Below are positions 23,061 to 37,010 of a stretch of DNA of 64,000 nt, in pieces. The stretch lies in the NCBI GenBank assembly GCA_034769895.1, contig CM068373.1, forward strand, positions 200,550,134 through 200,614,133, given 5' to 3'. The notes beneath the pieces were generated by a model that was not told the origin of the DNA, did not search any database, and saw nothing but the letters and a program-made list of their open reading frames with translations. Position 1 is the first letter of the stretch, and each line of letters starts with the position of its first letter. The position numbers and the translations under genes were made by a program. The stretch comes from Magicicada septendecula (Eukaryota > Arthropoda > Insecta > Hemiptera > Cicadidae).

Positions 23061-26000
23061 CATGGGCGTATCCAGCTCAAAACGGAAGGGGGGGCAGTTT
23101 TCAAAAATCAACCTCTTTGATGGCGGGGGGGAGGGGCCATAGTGCCATACTATATAATAAACAATACATAATAAACAATAACATAAGGAAGAATAACATT
23201 TATTAAAAAAAATTTTTTAAACAATAGTTTTTAAGGATTAGTTACAAATTTTCTAACTACAGCTCCTTGTTCCTTTTTTGCGAAAACTCGTTGACGATGA
23301 ATGCTTAGTATGGCTAAGCATTTAACTTATTTTTACCAATACTTATTCTTAACCATGTTTTAATAAACAATAATAAAAGGAAGAACACCATTTATTAAAA
23401 GAAATTAATTCTTGAACAATAGCTTGCGAGGATTAGTTGCAAATTTTCAAATTACTGCTTCCATTAATCGCTCCTTGTTTACTAAAACCCATTCACGGTG
23501 AATGCTTAGCATGGCTAATCCATTTAATCTATTTTCACCAATAGTACTTCTTAGCCATGTTTTAATTCGGCGAAGAGAACTGAATGAACGCTCTATACTG
23601 CTTGTTGTGCAGGGCTGTGAGAGCAATATCAGTAGCACCTTTCTAATGGCCGGGAAAAACAATTCGTTCTTTTTTAAAACTTCAGTGATGTCTGATGCTT
23701 CTTGTACCTCATTCCACATTTTAAACCACAATTCCCTTTCCCCGTTGATGCCTTCCAAATTGTAAAATGTTGCACAAGATGCAGTACTTTCTTTCCATTC
23801 CTCCAATGAAGCATCTCTCATGTTACTCGGATGGAAATGTGTCAATGAAAATGCAAGCGATTTGTCTGAAGAAAATCTAACTTCTAAAGATGATATGATA
23901 GAATCCAAGTAAGGAATTATTAGAGACCTTCTCCAAAATTCGGATAGATTTTCAGCAAGAGGATTACTTCTATGCTTTTGTCGGCCAGAAACGCGAGTGG
24001 CGGTTATATCAATATTCAAATGCTTTGCAATGTCATATGCTTCTTTCAAAACGTCATCTGTGATGCTCTCTGCATCTTTCCGATGATCTCTTAGCATGTC
24101 GAGAATAGTTTGAATGTGCTGGTTGGCTTTGAATATGTCAAGTGTCTTCAATAATTGAAGTGTATTTGCTATGGGTTGCAGTATAGCAGAATACTTTGCA
24201 ATTAATGCTACTGAGACAATAAATGAAAATCTGCACGCCGATGCATGCATTTGGTATGCTTTATTTCTGGTTGCTACATTTCCCTCTTCAGCTAATATCT
24301 CTAATGCTTCAACAATATTGACGAAGTTATCCTTAAAAACATGAATGCTCTTGTACTTTTCTGACCATCTAGTCTCACACAATTTAGGAATGTTTGCAAT
24401 AAGCTTGCGTCGTAAAATGGACTCGCGAAAAAATGTGATTATCTCCTTGATAGTTCCAACGCAGTTTCGAATTTCTGGGATAAGGTTTAAGTCGTTCATG
24501 ACCAGGTTTAGCTTGTGCGAGGAGCAATGGAAGTATAAGGCTTTTTTGTACTTTTGCCTCAAGATTGCCTGCACACCCCCTTCTTTGCCAGACACGGTGG
24601 AACATCCGTCGAAACCTAATCCCACACACTTATCAGGGTCTAGATTTAAGTTTGTAACTAAATCATCAATAGCTTTGGCAATACTTCTGGCATCAAGTCC
24701 TTCAATCTCTACAAAGCCTAAAAATTCCTCTTTGATTTCGTTGGCCTTTTCATCAAAGAAACGTAATCCAATAGACAGCTGTTCTTTTCCAGAAATATCT
24801 GCGGTTTCATCAGCTAGAATGCTGTAAGCGCAAGCTTCTTTAACCCTTGTGATGATTTGTTCCCTGATTATAGCACCACAGAGATCAATTATTTCATTTT
24901 GAATGATAGGTGATCGGTATGACGCGTTTTTTGGTCCATGCCTTTATAAAAAATTTAGTAAGATTACCAAGAGGTATTAATAGGTTAACTAGGTGAAATA
25001 TGGTACACATAGTAACTGACCGAAAGCACGTTGGAGAATAATTTATACTAAGCTTCTTTTAACTATTGTATTTGCATAAGCTAAAAGTAAGCTAAAGTAT
25101 AATTGTATAATTTTTATAACATTTTTTTTAGAAAAATAATTTTAATTATATAAATAAATGAAACTTCCAAAGTCATGCTTAATCATGTAAAATAAACGTT
25201 GATGATTGCTAGAACATACTTAAAGTTGTTCCTTTGTGCAAAATTGGACAAAGTAAAGCACGCAATTTGCCTTTCTTCTTCAACAATAGCTTAACTTCTT
25301 CAACGTTTTAACCTCTACGTGATTGTTCGTTTCAGTTCTTATGTTTAAAAAAAAAAACCAATAATGTAAGCTCACATTTGTGTTTTAATGATCACCTGAG
25401 ATCATCTTATAACTAAGCAAATGAACAATGAACTGTTAAATAGAAAAAATAGTTTAAGTGGTTGCTTTAATTAATACTGCAACGCTTCTTCGTCATTCGC
25501 ATATTAGGAATAATCATGAGTCAATATTTGACTCTGACTGTTGTATAGATACATCTCGTGTATAATAAAAAGCTGATAATTGTGGGTTTTAAATGGGATT
25601 AATTAGTAGGGCTAAACGCGCACTTACGGATTTTATTCTAGCAATTATTTGAGAGCAAGGATAGGTTACACCGTTATAAGCCCCAAAACCTCCCCTGGTT
25701 AGGCTCATGAGTGAAACTGACTACAGGAAGTTGGTTATTTTATTAATTGAAAAATATAACTCATGCTTTTATGTACTCGTAATGATAAATCATACATTAG
25801 CGAGAAATGGGACTTTCCAGGACATTTAGGAGTTTCCGAGACGGTTGTGGATTCTCTTTTACGTAAAACGTGACTATTCCGGAGCTATGTCCCGATTTGT
25901 CCACGACGAAATTCGGTTAAAAAACAAATTTTTTGCAAAACCACCGTTTAGGTTAGGTTAGGATAGTTTTAAAATACACATACCAGTGAAAAAAAAACTC

Positions 26001-26647
26001 GAAAAAGGGTGAAAAGTACTTTGAGCGAAAATTATAGGGTTGAAAAATCAATGTCCAGGATAATACCGTTTCCGTTTTATACATTTAAATATATATGTAA
26101 ATTGTAATATTGGTTATTTTGCCCACATGCCCAATTTTTTTGCCTAAATAACACATACAAGTGTAGATAACCAAATAAAAGTCCTTACGTACCACAAAAT
26201 TTTCTAATATCCATTTATCTTTCAGTGTATGGCTTCTTCCTGTAGTAAAAATTGTGGTAATTGACTTCTTAATGTCGTAAAAATTGTTACTTGCGAAAGT
26301 AACTTCGCCGCACTCACTCTAATGATAAGTGCTGTAAGAGTTGTGTTCTAATAAGAAAAAGAGGTTGTAGTTCTTATCACTTCTCACTTCTCAGAGATGG
26401 CGTCATGGCGTGTAACAGTAAGAGTTGCGAGTTACATAAGCTAATCTTATGAGAAATCGTAAGGTTATAGTTCTTATAACTTCTCATAGATGACGCGAGT
26501 GTCTATTTCGTAATTAGTTTCTTTCATTTTGAAATATCAACAACCAGTCTGTTAATAAATTGTTTACAAATTGGTTTTTTAAATTTTTTTCAAGTTTGTT
26601 GGAAGGGGGGGCAGCTGCCCTCCCTTCCCCCCCTGGATACGCCCATG
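23061..26647 (-). mobile_element. hAT DNA transposon, family A copy 1
   Basis: The element is 3587 bp with inverted ends CATGGGCGTATCCAG and an exact 8-bp target duplication. Subterminal G-runs and C-runs (GGGGGGGCAG) follow both ends. It carries one long minus-strand transposase frame (23447-24940). The region upstream of that frame has no coding capacity where related transposases have a zinc finger. Near the 3' end the sequence coding for the transposase C-terminus and the 3' flank is present twice (about 23200-23355 and 23375-23575), an old internal tandem duplication. A TTAGG-like run near 25950 is part of the element, not a telomere. Copy 2 at 33.4 kb is nearly identical, so movement was recent. 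Confidence 0.95.
23447..24940 (-). CDS. hAT transposase, N-terminally truncated (copy 1)
   Basis: The open frame covers about 497 residues; the first in-frame Met (24625) is internal to the conserved domain. It begins inside the DUF4371-like region (RSPIIQNEIIDLCG), then CAYSILADETADISGKEQL (first catalytic Asp region), KCVGLGFDGCSTVSGK (second Asp region), HCSSHKLNLVMNDL, and ends with a complete hATC dimerisation domain (SSIERSFSSLRRIKTWLRS, LAMLSIHREW). ZMYM1/TTF-type hAT transposases are usually longer by an N-terminal TTF zinc finger, which is missing. A possible exon 1 with MDIRKFC and a GTAAGT donor exists near the outer end (as in copy 2), but its phase does not fit the acceptor at about 24942. 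Catalytic residues appear kept, DNA-binding part absent; full activity is unlikely. Confidence 0.85.
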   Translation of the reverse strand, partial: HGPKNASYRSPIIQNEIIDLCGAIIREQIITRVKEACAYSILADETADISGKEQLSIGLRFFDEKANEIKEEFLGFVEIEGLDARSIAKAIDDLVTNLNLDPDKCVGLGFDGCSTVSGKEGGVQAILRQKYKKALYFHCSSHKLNLVMNDLNLIPEIRNCVGTIKEIITFFRESILRRKLIANIPKLCETRWSEKYKSIHVFKDNFVNIVEALEILAEEGNVATRNKAYQMHASACRFSFIVSVALIAKYSAILQPIANTLQLLKTLDIFKANQHIQTILDMLRDHRKDAESITDDVLKEAYDIAKHLNIDITATRVSGRQKHRSNPLAENLSEFWRRSLIIPYLDSIISSLEVRFSSDKSLAFSLTHFHPSNMRDASLEEWKESTASCATFYNLEGINGERELWFKMWNEVQEASDITEVLKKNELFFPAIRKVLLILLSQPCTTSSIERSFSSLRRIKTWLRSTIGENRLNGLAMLSIHREWVLVNKERLMEAVI

Positions 26648-26724
26648 GCCACAGTAGAAGCTATAATCATTTCTTACTCAAAGAGTTAATGCTAGTACCT
26701 TATAATAGCAGATGCTTTTATCTA

Positions 26725-27060
26725 GAGAATTCACCACGTGACCTCAATTACACTAAGTTAATCTCGATTCATTGGTGGTTATTTTAATATTCCACTGACA
26801 CTAATACTTTACAATTTAGTAATTAATAAATGTAATTAGTTTACAAAAATATATTTTTAATCAGTTTAATGCAGTTATAAAATAATTCGCCACGTGGCTT
26901 CAATTACGCTAAGGCATTCGATAGATTGCCAGTTTGTGAATATATCAGTGGCACCTTTATGTTACAATCAGTAAGCATCAAATGTAATCAAATCATACTG
27001 AAGCTGTTTTATTAATTTTTAAAGCAGTTATAAAAGATTTTGCCATGTGGCTTTACCATG
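26725..27060. repeat. Tandem repeat, period about 155 bp, 2-3 diverged units
   Basis: The motif AATTC(A/G)CCACGTG(A/G)C(C/T)TCAATTAC(A/G)CTAAG starts at 26728 and 26884, and a shorter relative (TTTTGCCATGTGGCTTTACC) at about 27037. The interval sequences are also related (GCAGTTATAAAA before each later unit). A hAT transposon inserted at its left edge. Confidence 0.65.
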
Positions 27061-28626
27061 TTCGTACACAGACCAGAAACACGCACACACCTTGATCCAA
27101 TTCCATCCGAATTATAAATATATTTACGCATATTTTCATTTTACTTAATAACAAAGTACAATCAAAAGAAACTCACCAAAGGTCCTTAATAAAATTTACT
27201 TGCCCATGGCAGAAAGTAGAAGGACAGACAGAAATCTTTTTCGTCGCCGGCGTTGATGATCGTTGTTTGAGGTACGAAAAGCAACTGAACTCTTCCCCTC
27301 ACGTTGAAAGCGTTCGGGGAGACCGTAGTTACGGCAATTAATCAACAGAGCGCATGACAATGCATAACTGACCGGCTCGCTGCCACTGCAGACAACTCTC
27401 GGCAGAAAGCACTTCCAAGCGAAATATAGACGTAAAAAGAAATAATTAAAACTCGCCACGATGTTTTTACCAGTCGCGGCACAATCATTCTATTCCTTTA
27501 CAGCGTATTCTTTCTATTGATTACACACGAGCTGTTAGAGCATTATATTACAGTTCTTTTATTTGTATGATTCTTTATTCTAGTAATGATTGATATTCTT
27601 TTATTGTTTATGTTAATTTGACATTGGCTTTAGTATGTTATTTTTCAATTTATTTCCGTCCGAGTATCTAAAACTTTACAGCAATCCATTGTATGTAGGA
27701 CGTATGTGAGTAAACAATATACAGTATTCTGTATGGGTATGTATTACATAATTCAACAGCGAACTTTATGTGTCTACGTCTCCCAACGTATACGTACGGT
27801 GAATATTTAATAATAAAAAACAAAATATATTTTCGTAGGAAAGAAATATACTCTGCACTGGAACTCACACCCAACCACAAAAACTCACACACACGTGCAC
27901 GAGCGCACGCGCACACTACAAGAGGCACGTAAACACAAGAGGACCTAATAGCTTATAATGGGTGTTGCACAATCCCGTAGAATGTCATTGAAAATGACAA
28001 TTCTGAAAATGCATTATAAAATATTGATTTAATAAAATATAATATATAATGTAATCTCTGATAACATAATAAATAATAATAAATAGTAATAAATTGTAGT
28101 AACTAACAAATATTAATAATAAGTAATATTAACTATCAATAATTAAAATATCAATATAACTGTTAACATGCGGCAGTAGATGTGGAACACACGGCAGAGC
28201 AAACTTTTTGCCATGAAGCAGAGCGTCTGTAAGTGGCAAACGGCAGGTGATCCAGTCATCGTGAACCAGTTTTCATCACCGGACTGTGAACTGTGCACAT
28301 GAAATTGAGGTCTTTGTAACTTTAACAAGAACAGGAACGACTTTCTGCACTTGTGGTCGAGCACTTATAATGGAAAATATAGTCGAAGTCTGTAGTGCTC
28401 TTGCAGAACACCTCGGGGACAAACAATTAACGATTGACAGAGCTCTGTCCTTTCTGGGAGAAGCAAAATTACTGTATAGGCTTTTAAAATGTCGTTTAAC
28501 ATCTTAGCGTGTACGAGTTTCCACTTTCGTTGCATCAACTAAAATGTAGCTGAAAATTAAACATCCCGTCAAGCAACGCTCCTTGTAGACTTCTTGAAGG
28601 TCTTAGTTGCCAAGTCCTAAAAACAT
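27061..28626. other. Intergenic DNA with one GC-rich patch
   Basis: About 27200-27480 is clearly richer in CpG than its surroundings. On the minus strand it runs toward ATGGGCAAGTAAAT near 27190, which could be a short first coding exon with a donor, but nothing downstream supports this. A short CA-rich run lies near 27880-27915. No other content recognised. Confidence 0.4.
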
Positions 28627-28648
28627 TTATATATATATATATATATAT
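28627..28648. repeat. (TA)n microsatellite
   Basis: About 11 TA units immediately below the decayed LTR fragment. Confidence 0.9.
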
Positions 28649-28649
28649 G

Positions 28650-31511
<2,862 letters not shown>

Positions 31512-33015
31512 TGTATATACGGAGGTGACGAACTTAGAGCAATGTAGAAATAAATGGATAGCCGCAATCCTTGGACTAATAAACTTGTGATGGCTTGAAA
31601 CAGGTGTAGTTGACTTGGCTGTTGTTAAGGTTTTACCCTTGAGTATAGTCAGTTCAAATCGTTACATTGTACACAGCCCGCGAATAATTGTTTCCGTGTC
31701 GTTTGCAAGCTTTGCCCAAATTCGTACAAATCGTGTCTTCTTACGTGTGTCTAGTTTTTAAGCCTGCACCGACTTGATGCATGTATATAGGGAGGTGATG
31801 AACTTGGAGTGATGTAGAAATATATGGATAGCCGCAATCCTTGAACTGATAAACTTGTGATGGCCTGAAACAGGTGTACACTAGACTCGGTTGTTGTAAA
31901 GGTTTTACCCTTGAGTATAGTCAGTTTAAATCATTCACCGTGTGGGAAAGTACTCACCCATCTTGCAAAATATTGTAAGAGACTACATACAACACTGTTT
32001 TGAACCTACAGCTGTTTGAAAAATGAGCAAATGTGTGTTTACGTACATAATACAAGACTTTTGTTTTTATTATCTTTTTTTTTTGTATAGGCCAACTAAG
32101 GACCACATTCCAAATTCAATTTTTTATTGTCTTTTATTTTCTTTATTATTAACTATTTTCTTTATTACTGAGTCATTTCCTATTACTGATTTTATTATCT
32201 TTAATATTAACATTGTTTTTTTAGATTTTCACATATATGTCTTGGCTTGGTGTGACTTTCACAATAAGAATAATATTTGCTTATCTTGCCGATTTCATCA
32301 TCTATAAAACACTCTCGTCAAATACAATATTTGTTTTTTAATCGCGACATTTCGTAGTTTATAAACAGTTTTTAGTTACACCGTAGTAATTCTTTAACTC
32401 AATAATAAGAAAATAATTGCTCTGTCACTTTATACTCATACAAAGTTGCACTGCCGCGAGTCCATGGGCGCGTTACATTGTACACAGCCCGCGAACAATT
32501 GTTTCCGTGTCGTTTGCAAGCTTTGCCCAATTTCGTAAAAATCGTGTCTTTTAACATGAAAATGTTTTTAGGCTGGGGGTCATTGCACAAAAATCGTCAT
32601 CGAAAAACGTGACGCTTCCACACTTTCGATTCCCCACAGTCTAGAAATTTGATATGTAAACGCATCAAGACAGAAATAATCGCTGCTGACATTGAGTTTA
32701 GCAAACGTTTTAGTGAGAATAAATTCTTTTGGTTTTACATGCTCTGTTTCTGATCGTCTGTGGTTTAGAAATGATTTACGTAATCCACCAAACGTAATCC
32801 ACATTATACGTTTCAAAAAAGCCTAAAAGCCATATCATGCTTCGATGTTTCGGTTCCGTCGAAATTCTTTGAATGCTTAGGTGCATAAATAGAGAGAGGG
32901 AGAGAGGGAGTTATAATGTTTAGAGTTATGATGCGATAAATGTACAACATTCATGTGATGCTCCAAGTTTCTTTTTACGTGCGTCTAGTTTGTAGTACCG
33001 ACTTGATGCACTCTA
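31512..33015. repeat. Cluster of diverged direct repeats
   Basis: A unit beginning GTATATA(C/G)GGAGGTGA starts at 31512 and again at 31784, each continuing with ATGGATAGCCGCAATCCTTG and GGTTTTACCCTTGAGTATAG (period about 272 bp). The second half of the unit (ACATTGTACACAGCCCGCGA...TTGCAAGCTTTGCCC, 31662-31745) recurs at 32474-32555, and the block ACGTG(T/C)GTCTAGTTT...CCGACTTGATGCA recurs at about 32976-33020. No protein is evident. It may be a decayed satellite or parts of an unknown element. Confidence 0.75.
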
Positions 33016-33397
33016 CTGTTTAACAGCGTACTCAGAAATCTCACCCCCTCATAATGTGTTCATCAATTAAGGCACTTGTCCGAGATTGTTTCAATACCGT
33101 ACATGGTGTTGTTTCTGTTTTACGTATATTATAATTTACATATGCATCGACGCACGTCATTTGTACAATTTGTACAGTTGAAATATTTTCATTTATTTTT
33201 TGTAAACTTTCTTATGAACAACTCTCTTATGGAAAATCACTTACGGAATACTGATGTCTGATATACCGGTAGGCCTATACTAGTATATTGATGCTTCCGA
33301 TTGCAGAGCCCTGAAAGGAAAGCGGAAATGCTGTTAAAATATTATATTAGTTTTTTTAATTACCAAAATCATACCATAAATGAGTCAATCTAACAGC

Positions 33398-33405
33398 CTA
33401 TATAC
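33398..33405. repeat. 8-bp target duplication, hAT copy 2 left
   Basis: CTATATAC before the terminal repeat, repeated exactly at 37003-37010. It differs from the duplication of copy 1, so the two copies inserted independently. Confidence 0.95.
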
Positions 33406-36400
33406 CATGGGCGTATCCAGGGGGGGGGGCAAGGGAGGGCAGCTGCCCCCCTTCCAACAAACTGGAAAAAAATTAAAAAAACCAATTTGTAAATAATTTA
33501 TTAACAGACTGGTTGTTGATATTTCAAAATGAAAGAAACTAATTACGAAATAGACACTCGCGTCATCTATGAGAAGTTATAAGAACTATAACCTTACGAT
33601 TTCTCATAAGATTAGCTTATGTAACTCGCAACTCTTACTGTTACACGCCATGACGCCATCTCTGAGAAGTGAGAAGTAATAAGAACTACAACCTCTTTTT
33701 CTTATTAGAACACAACTCTTACAGTACTTATCGTTAGAGTGAGTGCGGCGAAGTTACTTTCGCAAGTAACAATTTTTACGACATTAAGAAGTCAATTACC
33801 ACAATTTTTACTACAGGAAGAAGCCATACACTGAAAGATAAATGGATATTAGAAAATTTTGTGGTAAGTAAGGACTTTTATTTGGTTATCTACACTTGTA
33901 TGTGTTATTTAGGCAAAAAAATTGGGCATGTGGGCAAAATAACCAATATTACAATTTACATATATATTTAAATGTATAAAACGGAAATGGTATTATCCTG
34001 GACATTGATTTTTCAACCCTATAATTTTCGCTCAAAGTACTTTTTCACCCTTTTTCGAGTTTTTTTTTCACTGGTATGTGTATTTTAAAACTATCCTAAC
34101 CTAACCTAAACGGTGGTTTTGCAAAAAATTTGTTTTTTAACCGAATTTCGTCGTGGACAAATCGGGACATGGCTCCGGAATAGTCACGTTGTACGTAAAA
34201 GAGAATCCACAACCGTCTCGGAAACTCCTAAATGTCCTGGAAAGTCCCATTTCTCGCTAATGTATGATTTATCATTATGAGTACATAAAAGCATGAGTTA
34301 TATTTTTCAATTAATAAAATAACCAACTTCCTGTAGTCAGTTTCACTCATGAGCCTAACCAGGGGAGGTTTTGGGGCTTATAACGGTGTAACCTATCCTT
34401 GCTCTCAAATAATTGCTAGAATAAAATCCGTAAGTGCACGTTTAGCCCTACTAATTAATCCCATTTAAAACCCACAATTATCAGCTTTTTATTATACACG
34501 AGATGTATCTAGCTATACAACAGTCAGAGTCAAATATTGACTCATGATTATTCCTAATATGCGAATGACGAAGAAGCGTTGCAGTATTAATTAAAGCAAC
34601 CACTTAAACTATTTTTTATAATTAACAGTTCATTGTTCATTTGCTTAGTTATAAGATGATCTCAGGTGATCATTAAAACACAAATGTGAGCTTACATTAT
34701 TGGTTTTTTTTTAAACATAAGAACTGAAACGAACAATCACGTAGAGGTTAAAACGTTGAAGAAGTTAAGCTATTGTTGAAGAAGAAAGGCAAATTGCGTG
34801 CTTTACTTTGTCCAATTTTGCACAAAGGAACAACTTTAAGTATGTTCTAGCAATCATCAACGTTTATTTTACATGATTAAGCATGACTTTGGAAGTTTCA
34901 TTTATTTATATAATTAAAATCATTTTTCTAAAAAAAATGTTATAAAAATTATACAATTATACTTTAGCTTACTTTTAGCTTATGCAAATACAATAGTTAA
35001 AAGAAGCTTAGTATAAATTATTCTCCAACGTGCTTTCGGTCAGTTACTATGTGTACCATATTTCACCTAGTTAACCTATTAATACCTCTTGGTAATCTTA
35101 CTAAATTTTTTATAAAGGCATGGACCAAAAAACGCGTCATACCGATCACCTATCATTCAAAATGAAATAATTGATCTCTGTGGTGCTATAATCAGGGAAC
35201 AAATCATCACAAGGGTTAAAGAAGCTTGCGCTTACAGCATTCTAGCTGATGAAACCGCAGATATTTCTGGAAAAGAACAGCTGTCTATTGGATTACGTTT
35301 CTTTGATGAAAAGGCCAACGAAATCAAAGAGGAATTTTTAGGCTTTGTAGAGATTGAAGGACTTGATGCCAGAAGTATTGCCAAAGCTATTGATGATTTA
35401 GTTACAAACTTAAATCTAGACCCTGATAAGTGTGTGGGATTAGGTTTCGACGGATGTTCCACCGTGTCTGGCAAAGAAGGGGGTGTGCAGGCAATCTTGA
35501 GGCAAAAGTACAAAAAAGCCTTATACTTCCATTGCTCCTCGCACAAGCTAAACCTGGTCATGAACGACTTAAACCTTATCCCAGAAATTCGAAACTGCGT
35601 TGGAACTATCAAGGAGATAATCACATTTTTTCGCGAGTCCATTTTACGACGCAAGCTTATTGCAAACATTCCTAAATTGTGTGAGACTAGATGGTCAGAA
35701 AAGTACAAGAGCATTCATGTTTTTAAGGATAACTTCGTCAATATTGTTGAAGCATTAGAGATATTAGCTGAAGAGGGAAATGTAGCAACCAGAAATAAAG
35801 CATACCAAATGCATGCATTGGCGTGCAGATTTTCATTTATTGTCTCAGTAGCATTAATTGCAAAGTATTCTGCTATACTGCAACCCATAGCAAATACACT
35901 TCAATTATTGAAGACACTTGACATAGTCAAAGCCAACCAGCACATTCAAACTATTCTCGACATGCTAAGAGATCATCGGAAAGATGCAGAGAGCATCACA
36001 GATGACGTTTTGAAAGAAGCATATGACATTGCAAAGCATTTGAATATTGATATAACCGCCACTCGCGTTTCTGGCCGACAAAAGCATAGAAGTAATCCTC
36101 TTGCTGAAAATCTATCCGAATTTTGGAGAAGGTCTCTAATAATTCCTTACTTGGATTCCATCATATCATCTTTAGAAGTTAGATTTTCTTCAGACAAATC
36201 GCTTGCATTTTCATTGACACATTTCCATCCGAGTAACATGAGAGATGCTTCATTGGAGGAATGGAAAGAAAGTACTGCATCTTGTGCAACATTTTACAAT
36301 TTGGAAGGCATCAACGGGGAAAGGGAATTGTGGTTTAAAATGTGGAATGAGGTACAAGAAGCATCAGACATCACTGAAGTTTTAAAAAAGAGCGAATTGT

Positions 36401-37002
36401 TTTTCCCGGCCATTAGAAAGGTGCTACTGATATTGCTCTCACAGCCCTGCACAACAAGCAGTATAGAGCGTTCATTCAGTTCTCTTCGCCGAATTAAAAC
36501 ATGGCTAAGAAGTAGCCTACTATTGGTGAAAATAGATTAAATGGATTAGCCATGCTAAGCATTCACCGTGAATGGGTTTTAGTAAACAAGGAGCGATTAA
36601 TGGAAGCAGTAATTTGAAAATTTGCAACTAATCCTCACAAGCTATTGTTCAAGAATTAATTTCTTTTAATAAATGGTGTTCTTCCTTTTATTATTGTTTA
36701 TTAAAACATGGTTAAGAATAATTATTGGTAAAAATAAGTTAAATGCTTAGCCATACTAAGCATTCATCGTCAACGAGTTTTCGCAAAAAAGGAACAAGGA
36801 GCTGTAGTTAGAAAATTTGTAACTAATCCTTAAAAACTATTGTTTAAAAAATTGTTTTTAATAAATGTTATTCTTCCTTATGTTATTGTTTATTATGTAT
36901 TGTTTATTATATAGTATGGCACTATGGCCCCTCCCCCCCGCCATCAAAGGGGTTGATTTTTGAAAACTGCCCCCCTTCCGTTTTGAGCTGGATACGCCCA
37001 TG
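33406..37002 (+). mobile_element. hAT DNA transposon, family A copy 2
   Basis: The element is 3597 bp, opposite in orientation to copy 1 and nearly identical along its whole length, including the CATGGGCGTATCCAG ends, the TTAGG-like run, the 3' internal duplication (about 36470-36890) and the absence of 5' transposase coding sequence. Differences are mainly single bases and G-run lengths, plus a 5-bp insertion in the transposase. ATGGATATTAGAAAATTTTG with a GTAAGT donor (33842-33869) may be a remnant first exon. Confidence 0.95.
35119..36617 (+). pseudogene. hAT transposase, truncated and frameshifted (copy 2)
   Basis: Same protein as copy 1 with a few substitutions (MHALACRF for MHASACRF, DIVKANQ for DIFKANQ, LKKSELF for LKKNELF). 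A 5-bp insertion (GCCTA) at about 36514 breaks the frame inside the hATC domain, and reading stops at 36540. The lost tail continues in another frame to 36617. ADETADIS and GFDGCSTVSG are kept. As in copy 1 the N-terminal zinc finger region is absent. It is a nonfunctional copy unless the truncated dimerisation domain is tolerated. Confidence 0.88.
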
Positions 37003-37010
37003 CTATATAC

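Noticed and set aside
24345..24827. 160-residue frame opposite the hAT transposase (and its twin at 35232-35714)
   Set aside because: Shadow of the transposase gene on the other strand; identical in both copies only because the elements are.
25945..25975. TTAGG-like run (insect telomere motif)
   Set aside because: Three units only, at the same place in both hAT-A copies (also near 34090), so it is element sequence.
32023..32307. 94-residue hydrophobic frame
   Set aside because: Phe/Leu/Ile-rich translation of T-rich DNA; no family motif or flanking gene signal.
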